Notes under the pieces: generated by a model
Databases searched by the model: none
What the model was told of the DNA's origin: nothing
Seen by the model: the letters and a program-made list of their open reading frames with translations, nothing else
Assembly (NCBI RefSeq): GCF_014269395.1
Contig: NZ_JACOGK010000002.1
Span: 1 to 64,000, forward strand
Source of the DNA: Megasphaera hominis
Lineage (GTDB): Bacteria; Bacillota; Negativicutes; Veillonellales; Megasphaeraceae
Reading direction: 5' to 3'
DNA: 64,000 nt
In this document: in pieces, positions 57,830-64,000 of the stretch
Layout of the letters: every line of letters starts with the position of its first letter
How positions within the stretch are numbered: position 1 is the stretch's first letter
Translations under genes and position numbers: made by a program

Positions 57830-58455
57830 TGCACTTCATCCTCTCCGTACTGGTGAATCAAGGCCAGTACTCCGTTTCTTATTTCTTCCAAAAAGGCCTG
57901 GACCTGCTCGCGTTGTGCTTCCCGGTCCCCCTGACAAGGTGGCGGTGGCTGTATGAGCTCCCCAAATACAACGCTCACAGGGCCTGTCTTTTTAGGCAGC
58001 TGCCGCGAATTGATAATGGCCGTCGGCAGCACAGGTGCCTGTGCATGAATGGCGATCATGGCGACGCCTTCATGAAAAGGCCCCAGGACACCTTGGTCCT
58101 TGCTGGTTCCTTCCGGAAATATGCCCAGGACTTCACCGCTTTTTAGCACGCGTAACGCCTCTAACAGTGCTTTGCGGTCGACGCGGCCGCGATGGACAGG
58201 AAAGGTCCGGACATAGCGCAGGAACCAACCCATAAGGGGATTGCGGAAGAGTTCTTCTTTTGCCATAAAATGAATCAGCCTGTGCCGCATCGCCGTTCCT
58301 ACTAAAGGCGGATCAAAATAGCTGGCATGGTTCGAGGCCATGATAAAGGCCCCTTTTCTTGGCACGTGTTCTGCCCCAAACACCTTCATGCCCAGCCACA
58401 AATACGTGGCCACATTGAAGAGGAAGCGAATCACGGCATAACAAAAGTTTCTCAT
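57826..58455 (-). CDS. plsC: 1-acyl-sn-glycerol-3-phosphate acyltransferase
   Basis: A 209-residue membrane-associated acyltransferase that makes phosphatidic acid from lysophosphatidic acid. The HX4D motif is SNHASYFDPPL (about 40-50) and the second block is FPEGTS (about 113). It begins with a hydrophobic anchor. The position between cmk and the ispH-rpsA gene is conserved in Firmicutes. With PlsX and PlsY in the same window it completes phosphatidate synthesis. Confidence 0.94.
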   Translation of the reverse strand: MRNFCYAVIRFLFNVATYLWLGMKVFGAEHVPRKGAFIMASNHASYFDPPLVGTAMRHRLIHFMAKEELFRNPLMGWFLRYVRTFPVHRGRVDRKALLEALRVLKSGEVLGIFPEGTSKDQGVLGPFHEGVAMIAIHAQAPVLPTAIINSRQLPKKTGPVSVVFGELIQPPPPCQGDREAQREQVQAFLEEIRNGVLALIHQYGEDEVH

Positions 58456-58468
58456 TTTTCCCGCATCC

Positions 58469-59137
58469 TTATTGTTTTTCTTCGATAATCCTGCAGATCA
58501 AATCTGCCGTTTCCTGCAAATCGAGCTGGCTGTTATCGACGAGTATGGCGTCCTCTGCCTGTTTCAACGGTGAAACAGCCCGATGGGAGTCCATATCATC
58601 GCGGGCAGCTATGCTGGCAGCAATAGCCTCCAGTGTGTCCGTACTGCCCTTGGCTTGCAGTTCCAGATAACGGCGGCGGGCTCTGGCTTCGACAGAAGCG
58701 GTCAGGAAAATTTTCAGATCCGCATCTGGCAGGACTACCGTACCAATATCCCGGCCATCAAGGATAACGCCGCCGGAAGCGGCCATATCCCTCTGTAATT
58801 TTACCAGTTTAGTACGCACTACTGCAAGTGCTGCGACAGGAGAAACGTGAGAAGACACGTCAGCGGTACGAATATCCTCAGTGACTTCCGTGTCGCCTAC
58901 ATACACGCGGCAATACTCAGCAGCCGGTTCCAGGCGGATTTGTATCGTATCGGTCAGGCTTTGTACCGCTTCAGTATCAGCCAGATCGATATGATTTTTT
59001 AACATGGCCCAGGTAAACGCCCGGTACATGGCACCTGTATCGATGTACAAGTAATGAAGCCGGTTAGCTACCAGCTTAGCCACACTGCTTTTACCGGCCC
59101 CGGCCGGTCCATCAATAGCAACCGTCAGTCTTTTCAT
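58469..59137 (-). CDS. cmk: Cytidylate kinase
   Basis: A 222-residue kinase that converts CMP and dCMP to diphosphates. The P-loop is DGPAGAGKSSVAK (8-20), followed by YIDTGAMYRAFTW and GRDIGTVVLPDADLKIFLTAS. The ATG overlaps the preceding gene by 4 bp. CMP recycling is relevant here because CMP-Kdo use releases CMP, but the link is only contextual. Confidence 0.96.
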   Translation of the reverse strand: MKRLTVAIDGPAGAGKSSVAKLVANRLHYLYIDTGAMYRAFTWAMLKNHIDLADTEAVQSLTDTIQIRLEPAAEYCRVYVGDTEVTEDIRTADVSSHVSPVAALAVVRTKLVKLQRDMAASGGVILDGRDIGTVVLPDADLKIFLTASVEARARRRYLELQAKGSTDTLEAIAASIAARDDMDSHRAVSPLKQAEDAILVDNSQLDLQETADLICRIIEEKQ

Positions 59138-60378
59138 TCTTCCTTCGCCTCCGCTGCGGCAGCACGTCCGGCTACAACACCTGTAGAAAAAGCTGCCTGT
59201 AGATTATAGCCACCGGTAAAGGCATCAATGTCCATGACTTCGCCGGCGAAATAAAGTCCCTCAACACATTTCGATTCCATTGTCTTCGGGTTAATTTCCC
59301 GGACAGAAACACCACCGGCTGTAACGATGGCCTCTGCAATCGGCCGCGTTCCCGTAAGGGTCAGGGACAAGGCCTGGAGTACCGTTACCAGATCCTGGCG
59401 CTGTATCCGCGTAATCTGATTGACTGGTGTTTCTTTCGCAATACCGGCCTGGTCTAACACGACGGGAATCAGGTGCTGGGGCAATAATTCTTTCAGGGCA
59501 TTATCTACCTGCTTGCGCAGGTATTTCTGAAAATCCCGTTGTACCCGTGCATCCAGCGCGTCTGCCGTAAGGGCCGGTTTCAAATTAATACGCAGCTGCA
59601 TGGGAAAAGTCCACTTGGGCTTGTGCGCTACGGCACTGCTCAGCATGAGGATGACCGGACCGGAAACACCCGTATGGGTAAAGAGCATTTCCCCAAACTG
59701 GCTGGCCAGCTTCTTGCCCTGCTTCCAGAGAGACACATCGACGTTGCGTAAGGCTAAACCGGCAAGGTCCCGCACCCACGCATCGGAGGCCGTAAAGGCA
59801 ATAAGCGAGGGCCTGAGCTCGGTCACCGTGTGGCCCAGGGCCTTAGCGAATTCATAGCCATCGCCGCTCGAGCCCGTGACGGGATAGGACACACCACCGG
59901 TCGTAATGATGCAGGCACCGGCTTCATACGTACCACGGCCGGTCTGTACAGTAAACCCGCTTGCAGCGTGGTGCACTGCCCGGACCGGTTCCTGCAGATG
60001 CAGGTCCACCTTTGCCGCCTGCAGGCGATGGTACAGGAGCTTGCGTACTTCAATAGCACTATCGGACTGGGGAAATACGCGGCCGCCCCGTTCTTCCTTC
60101 GTAGCCAATCCCCAGGCGTGCACCTGGTTCAGCAGATCCTCATTGGTATAGGCCTGATAGGCGCTAAAGAGGAATTTGCCATGTCCCGGCGTACGGGCAA
60201 TAAAATCGGCCATCGGGCATGTGTTGGTCAGATTACAACGTCCCTTACCGGTAATGCCCATCTTCTTCCCTACAATATCGTTTTTTTCAAAAAGCAAGAC
60301 ATCTGCGCCTTGCTCAGCTGCGGCCAGAGCCGCAAAAATACCGGCCGCTCCGGCGCCAATGACAATCACTCGTTTCAA
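59134..60378 (-). CDS. HI0933/YhiN-family flavoprotein
   Basis: A 414-residue FAD-dependent oxidoreductase of the BaiN/HI0933-like group. The dinucleotide motif is VIGAGAAGIFAALAA near the N-terminus, followed by GKKMGITGKGRCNLTN. The C-terminal GEVMDIDAFTGGYNLQAAF closes the FAD site. Function is not established for most members. I choose a TTG start (60378) since GGGTG lies 9 nt upstream; the GTG four codons earlier lies inside that site. It sits between rluB and cmk. Confidence 0.9.
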   Translation of the reverse strand: MKRVIVIGAGAAGIFAALAAAEQGADVLLFEKNDIVGKKMGITGKGRCNLTNTCPMADFIARTPGHGKFLFSAYQAYTNEDLLNQVHAWGLATKEERGGRVFPQSDSAIEVRKLLYHRLQAAKVDLHLQEPVRAVHHAASGFTVQTGRGTYEAGACIITTGGVSYPVTGSSGDGYEFAKALGHTVTELRPSLIAFTASDAWVRDLAGLALRNVDVSLWKQGKKLASQFGEMLFTHTGVSGPVILMLSSAVAHKPKWTFPMQLRINLKPALTADALDARVQRDFQKYLRKQVDNALKELLPQHLIPVVLDQAGIAKETPVNQITRIQRQDLVTVLQALSLTLTGTRPIAEAIVTAGGVSVREINPKTMESKCVEGLYFAGEVMDIDAFTGGYNLQAAFSTGVVAGRAAAAEAKEE

Positions 60379-60392
60379 TGTTATGTACACCC

Positions 60393-61112
60393 TTATTTAT
60401 ATTTGTATAATTCGGCAATCTCTTCCGGTGTCAGGCGGCGATACGCCCCGCGTTTGACACCGCTCAGCGTCAGGAAGGCATACTGGACACGGCGCAGGTT
60501 GTACACCTGCAGGCCAAAATGTTCAAACATGCGGCGGACCTGGCGGTTCCGGCCTTCATGAATCGTGATTTCCACATTGGTAATCCCTGTATGGACATCA
60601 TATCCATTATAGCAAACAATGGCCGGTGCTGTCATGCCATCTTCCAATTCTACGCCGTCAGCCAACTGCTGCAGCACCGTATCGGCAATGCGGCTCTTGA
60701 TCTTTACTTCATAGGTTTTATCGACGAGTTTGCTCGGATGCATGAGAATATTAGCCAATTCCCCATCATTGGTCATGAGCAGGAGACCTTCTGTATTTTG
60801 GTCCAGCCGGCCAACAGGGTAAATGCGTTCCGGTACTTTTTTAAAATAGTCCATGACCGTTTCCCGGCCCTGGTCGTCACTGGCGGTTGTAATGACGCCC
60901 TTGGGCTTATTAAAAAGAAAATACCGTTTCTTTTCGGCTTCCAGCCGTTTACCGTCGACGAGGATCATGTCCTTATCCAGATCTACTTTCGTCCCTAATT
61001 CACGGACGACAACGCCATTAACGCGCACCTTACCAGCGAGAATCAGTTGTTCCGATGCCCGTCGTGAAGCGACGCCACAGTTACTCATTACTTTTTGCAA
61101 TCGTTCTTTCAT
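60393..61112 (-). CDS. rluB: 23S rRNA pseudouridine synthase RluB
   Basis: A 239-residue RsuA-family pseudouridine synthase. The N-terminal S4 domain (about 1-58; RLQKVMSNCGVASRRASEQLI) binds RNA. The catalytic domain has the motif VGRLDQNTEGLLLMTNDGEL, with the catalytic aspartate. The likely target is U2605 of 23S rRNA by analogy to RluB. GGAGG lies 6 nt before the ATG, which overlaps the end of scpB by 32 bp. Confidence 0.94.
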   Translation of the reverse strand: MKERLQKVMSNCGVASRRASEQLILAGKVRVNGVVVRELGTKVDLDKDMILVDGKRLEAEKKRYFLFNKPKGVITTASDDQGRETVMDYFKKVPERIYPVGRLDQNTEGLLLMTNDGELANILMHPSKLVDKTYEVKIKSRIADTVLQQLADGVELEDGMTAPAIVCYNGYDVHTGITNVEITIHEGRNRQVRRMFEHFGLQVYNLRRVQYAFLTLSGVKRGAYRRLTPEEIAELYKYK

Positions 61113-61707
61113 CTTGTTCCTCCGTTGTCAGCGTCGTGGCAGTCTGCGTTTCCGTCCCTGCTTGTGGCTGCAATTCCTGGGGCATCTTCTCTGCCAGCTC
61201 GGACAAGGAGTCGACACCCATACATTCTAAGAAATACGCGCTCGTTCCATATAAAATGGGCCGGCCCGGTGAATCCTTCCTGCCCAGGTCCTGAATCAGT
61301 CCCTGTTGCAAGAGCGACGCAATGAGCCGCTCCGAAGATACACCCCGTATTTTTTCTATTTCTGCCCGTGTAACAGGCTGTTTAAACGCAATAATAGCCA
61401 GCACTTCCAACGCTGTCGTAGAAAGCTCTGTCGTCCGTGTATGTACCCATTGCACGGTTTCATACAATTCAGGCCGTACGACGAGCTGATAGCCGCCGGC
61501 TACGCGCAGCAGGCACAGCCCCCGCTTTTCCTCACGCAGGACACCGGCCAGGGTCTGGGCTGTCTGTTCGATTTTCTCTTCATCCCAGCCTGTGTGGGCC
61601 GTCAGTTCGGCAACACTTAACGGCTGGCCGCTGAGAAACAGCAGCGCTTCCAGTACGGCCGTCGGTTCAGGCGTTCCCGCCGGGGACATAGCGTAAGGCA
61701 ACGGCAT
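61081..61707 (-). CDS. scpB: Segregation and condensation protein B
   Basis: A 208-residue kleisin-interacting subunit of the SMC-ScpAB complex, with two winged-helix domains (about 15-85 and 92-175; LEALLFLSGQPLSVAEL and TTALEVLAIIAFKQPVTRAEIEKIRGV). A low-complexity tail (about 180-208) follows. GAGGAAGG lies just before the ATG. It overlaps scpA by 41 bp and rluB by 32 bp, indicating coupled translation. Confidence 0.94.
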   Translation of the reverse strand: MPLPYAMSPAGTPEPTAVLEALLFLSGQPLSVAELTAHTGWDEEKIEQTAQTLAGVLREEKRGLCLLRVAGGYQLVVRPELYETVQWVHTRTTELSTTALEVLAIIAFKQPVTRAEIEKIRGVSSERLIASLLQQGLIQDLGRKDSPGRPILYGTSAYFLECMGVDSLSELAEKMPQELQPQAGTETQTATTLTTEEQDERTIAKSNE

Positions 61708-62398
61708 TTCCTTCCTCTCCGTCAGACAAGGTACAGCATCTGCCCAGCTTCAGCAGTTCCAGGACAGACAAAAAAACGACAACCAGCTCGGTCCGCGTGC
61801 GACAAATGCGAAAGATATGCCACACCGGCACGGGCCGTGACGTCTGTTGCAAAATCATTTCCACGCGGCGCATCGATTCGGCTACGCTGTAAATTTCCTT
61901 CTGCAAGTGGATCTCCGTCACAGGCGTCTCCGGCAGCGTTTGGTATACCAGCCGAAAAGCCTGATATAAGGCGCTTTTTTCAATCTTACCGGAAAACTGT
62001 TTCGTAAAAGGCATCGGGGTCCGCTCCCGGCCCGGCATCTGGCAGCGCCGTTCCCAGAGGGTCGCCATGGTAGTAGAAAACTGTTTCATCTGCCTGTACT
62101 CTACCAGCTGGCGGATCAGTACCTCTTGCGGGTCTTCTTCCTCCTCTTCCAGCTGCGGGGGCCGCGGCAACAACAGACGCGACTTGATTTGCAGGAGTGT
62201 GGCTGCCATGACAAAGAACTTACTGGCGTAATTGACATCAAAGGTCTCGAACTCCCGCACATAGGCATTGAACTGATCAGTAATTTCCACAATAGGTATA
62301 TTATAAATATCAACCTTGTTTTTTTCAATCAGATACAATAATAAGTCAAGCGGGCCTTCAAAATCCGATACTTTGTATTGATACGCTTCCATGGGCAT
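61667..62398 (-). CDS. scpA: Segregation and condensation protein A
   Basis: A 243-residue kleisin of the SMC complex. The N-terminal family signature FEGPLDLLLYLIEKNKVDIYNIPI (about 12-35) is followed by FFVMAATLLQIKSRLLLP and a C-terminal winged helix (about 180-240; VVFLSVLELLKLGR). The start at 62398 has GGGGG at 5 nt. It follows the tRNA terminator and heads the scpA-to-ispH operon. smc is not in the window. Confidence 0.95.
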   Translation of the reverse strand: MPMEAYQYKVSDFEGPLDLLLYLIEKNKVDIYNIPIVEITDQFNAYVREFETFDVNYASKFFVMAATLLQIKSRLLLPRPPQLEEEEEDPQEVLIRQLVEYRQMKQFSTTMATLWERRCQMPGRERTPMPFTKQFSGKIEKSALYQAFRLVYQTLPETPVTEIHLQKEIYSVAESMRRVEMILQQTSRPVPVWHIFRICRTRTELVVVFLSVLELLKLGRCCTLSDGEEGNAVALRYVPGGNA

Positions 62399-62435
62399 CC
62401 TAACCCCCTGCACAGTCACATACACCATGCATATT

Positions 62436-62466
62436 ACAAAAAAGGTTTGGATCTACATCCAAACCT
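62436..62466 (-). terminator. Terminator after the tRNA cluster
   Basis: On the minus strand an 11-bp stem AAGGTTTGGAT with ATCCAAACCTT (loop GTAG) is followed by TTTTTT. It lies between tRNA-Leu and scpA. Confidence 0.9.
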
Positions 62467-62530
62467 TCAAATCAGTTGCCAGAGCACATAAATCTCAACC
62501 GTTACCATGCTCGTCGCAATGTGTTGTTAA

Positions 62531-62620
62531 ATGGTGCCGGGGACCGGAATCGAACCGGTACGGATATTTCTATCCGACGGATTTTAAGTCCGTTGCGTCT
62601 GCCAGTTCCGCCACCTCGGC
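62531..62620 (-). tRNA. tRNA-Leu (TAA)
   Basis: On the minus strand the gene runs from GCCGAGGTGGCGGAA to an encoded CCA. The anticodon loop reads TTAAAAT with anticodon TAA, and a long variable arm (GGATAGAAATATCC) is typical of tRNA-Leu. Acceptor position 5-68 is A-C, so the stem has one mismatch. Confidence 0.93.
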
Positions 62621-62642
62621 ATGACGTGATTTTTTGAAAATA

Positions 62643-62716
62643 TGGAGGCGGCACCCAGAATCGAACTGGGGATGAAGGTTTTGCAGACCTCTGCCTTACC
62701 GCTTGGCTATGCCGCC
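62643..62716 (-). tRNA. tRNA-Cys (GCA)
   Basis: On the minus strand GGCGGCATAGCCAAG to TGCCGCCTCCA folds as a full cloverleaf. The anticodon loop holds GCA. CCA is encoded. Confidence 0.95.
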
Positions 62717-62719
62717 ATA

Positions 62720-62794
62720 TGGAGCGGAAAACGAGGCTCGAACTCGCGACCCCCACCTTGGCAAGGTGGTGCTCTACCCCTGAGCTACTTCCGC
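62720..62794 (-). tRNA. tRNA-Gly (GCC)
   Basis: On the minus strand GCGGAAGTAGCTCAG to TTTTCCGCTCCA. The anticodon is GCC in CTTGCCAAG. CCA is encoded. Confidence 0.95.
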
Positions 62795-62801
62795 ATATAG
62801 A

Positions 62802-62877
62802 TGGTGCTCAGGGACGGAATTGAACCGCCGACACGGGGATTTTCAGTCCCCTGCTCTACCGACTGAGCTACCTGAGC
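62802..62877 (-). tRNA. tRNA-Phe (GAA)
   Basis: On the minus strand GCTCAGGTAGCTCAG to CCTGAGCACCA. The anticodon is GAA in ACTGAAAAT. CCA is encoded. Confidence 0.95.
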
Positions 62878-62882
62878 AAAAA

Positions 62883-62959
62883 TGGCGACCCCGATCAGAT
62901 TTGAACTGACGATCTTCGCCGTGACAGGGCGACATGTTAAACCGCTACACCACGGGGCC
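62883..62959 (-). tRNA. tRNA-Asp (GTC)
   Basis: On the minus strand GGCCCCGTGGTGTAG to CGGGGTCGCCA. The anticodon loop CTGTCAC gives GTC. It is the first gene of the five-tRNA cluster. Confidence 0.94.
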
Positions 62960-63003
62960 GTTTCCACTTTCCGTCCGGGGCCTTAGTGCCTCGAACAAAA
63001 AGT

Positions 63004-63032
63004 ATTGTATCATGTACCATGCCTTTTGGCAA
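63004..63032 (-). promoter_or_regulatory. Promoter of the tRNA cluster
   Basis: On the minus strand, TTGCCA (63027-63032) and TACAAT (63004-63009) are separated by 17 bp, about 45 bp before tRNA-Asp. Confidence 0.75.
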
Positions 63033-63097
63033 GTCTTTTTTTCATTTTTTTTGCTAATATTTTTCCCAGCCCTGCCAAGGCGCATAGCCAGGCATTT

Positions 63098-64000
63098 CTA
63101 AACTGTCCGGTGCCGGAACAGCCAGGCTGCAATAGGCATAGTGACCGCCGCAATCAGGAACATGGGTACCAGATCCCGCCAGATGGCAGCCAGGCCGGCG
63201 CCTTCAAGATAGACCCGTTTTACGGCATCTACGGCAAAGCGCATGGGATCGGCATAGGTAATGATTTGGAGAAATTCCGGCATGTTACGGACAGGCGTAG
63301 CAATACCGGACAAAAGTACCATGGGAATCATGAGGACCAGCACGTAGACCAAGACCTGCTGCATATTGCGGGAAACGGCAGAAATAGAAAGGCCAATCCC
63401 CGTCGAGCTGAGCATAAAAACCAGAATAATAACCGTCAGTGTCCCTAGAGAACCGGCAAAGGGCACGGCAAACCAGTAGCGGGCAATGAGGTAGAGCATG
63501 GCACTTTGCGCAAAGCCGATGAGCATAGGCGGCATAGCTTTGCCAATGAGGATTTCCAGCGGCGACAAGGGCGTTACGAGCAGCTGCTCAAAGGTGCCCT
63601 GCTCCCGTTCCCGGGCAATGGAAAGGCCCGCCAAAAAGATGACCTGCACAAAGGAAATCATAGCAATCAGGCCGGGCAGGAAATTCCAGCGCGTAATCTG
63701 ATTGGGATTGTACCACGTGCGGCTTTCAATAGTAATAGGGCCTGCTGACCCGCGGCGCGATTCATTCCAGGCGGCGGTGATCTGGCTCACGTACCCGGTG
63801 GCAATGCCGGCGATGGAACTGTTACGTCCATCGGCAATGACCTGCACCGGTGCTGTACCACCACGGCTTAACACATCTTCAAAATCCTGGGGAATGACGA
63901 TGGCAATAATGACGTCACCGGAGGTGATGAGATCGCCTAATTCGCTAGTATTGCCCAGGACGGCCTTCAATTCAAAGGACGTAGTCCCTGAAAAGCGGGC
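63098..64000 (-). CDS. ABC-2 type transporter permease (partial, continues past the window)
   Basis: The frame is open to the window edge, so the N-terminus is missing; about 300 C-terminal residues are seen. A periplasmic loop is followed by about five membrane helices in the C-terminal half (from LPGLIAMISFVQVIFLAGLSI onwards). The ABC-2 signature lies in REREQGTFEQLLVTPLSPLEILIGKAMP, with MVLLSGIATPVRNMPEFLQ after it. The pattern matches YbhR/YhhJ-type efflux permeases paired with an ATPase. The partner genes would lie beyond the edge. The substrate is unknown. Confidence 0.9.
   Translation of the reverse strand, partial: ARFSGTTSFELKAVLGNTSELGDLITSGDVIIAIVIPQDFEDVLSRGGTAPVQVIADGRNSSIAGIATGYVSQITAAWNESRRGSAGPITIESRTWYNPNQITRWNFLPGLIAMISFVQVIFLAGLSIAREREQGTFEQLLVTPLSPLEILIGKAMPPMLIGFAQSAMLYLIARYWFAVPFAGSLGTLTVIILVFMLSSTGIGLSISAVSRNMQQVLVYVLVLMIPMVLLSGIATPVRNMPEFLQIITYADPMRFAVDAVKRVYLEGAGLAAIWRDLVPMFLIAAVTMPIAAWLFRHRTV

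Noticed and set aside
1-64000. CRISPR array, prophage or toxin-antitoxin locus
   Set aside because: No regularly spaced direct repeats, no phage structural genes and no small toxin-antitoxin pair were seen anywhere in the window.

Overview
The window looks like chromosomal DNA of a diderm Firmicute of the class Negativicutes, most likely Megasphaera or a close relative; the genus is my recognition of the gene content, not a search result. It combines a nearly complete lipopolysaccharide (LPS) pathway with typically Firmicute parts: a T-box valS leader, FapR, Rex, an IspH-S1 fusion and DUF512 and YitT family proteins. All but two of the genes are on the minus strand. The exceptions are the fragmentary transposase at the left edge and a monofunctional transglycosylase at 35.0-35.8 kb. 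I see no prophage, CRISPR array or intact mobile element.

Left edge to 4.2 kb is a small accessory cassette. It holds the end of an IS3-family element, an IclR-type regulator, a GlcD-type FAD-linked hydroxyacid dehydrogenase and an MFS transporter. A 16-bp motif lies upstream of iclR and recurs in the transporter leader, suggesting one regulon, perhaps for uptake and oxidation of a hydroxy acid. The transporter seems to have lost its start codon (AGG where ATG is expected after a perfect ribosome binding site).

From 4.2 to 12.9 kb, read on the minus strand, lies the fatty-acid/phospholipid operon fapR-plsX-fabH-fabD-fabG-acpP-fabK-like-fabF-rnc-radical SAM. It has a strong promoter and a FapR-like operator in front of fapR. 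Next come a PC4-like protein, then YitT, an RNase-H-fold protein and a DUF3084 coiled-coil membrane protein (13-16 kb).

From 16.1 to 32 kb is the outer-membrane block: lpxC-fabZ-lpxA, then lpxI-lpxB-msbA-waaA-lpxK-kdsB-kdsA-kdsD-kdsC-lpxL-lptC-lptA-lptB-lptF/G. Together they make Kdo2-lipid A and begin its export. lpxD, lptD and a second LptF/G permease are not in the window. From 32 to 38 kb are argG-argH, mgt, rex (with a Rex-like operator inside its promoter) and an O-antigen ligase.

From 38 to 50.8 kb are folC and valS (T-box), nudC, then an operon trmH-larB-larC2-rnhC-chbG-epimerase-pheB-hom-thrB. From 50.9 to 62.4 kb are housekeeping operons: rsmD-coaD-coiled coil, DUF512-der-plsY, and scpA-scpB-rluB-flavoprotein-cmk-plsC-ispH/rpsA. 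A five-gene tRNA cluster (Asp, Phe, Gly, Cys, Leu) with its own promoter and terminator follows, and the window ends inside an ABC-2 permease gene.
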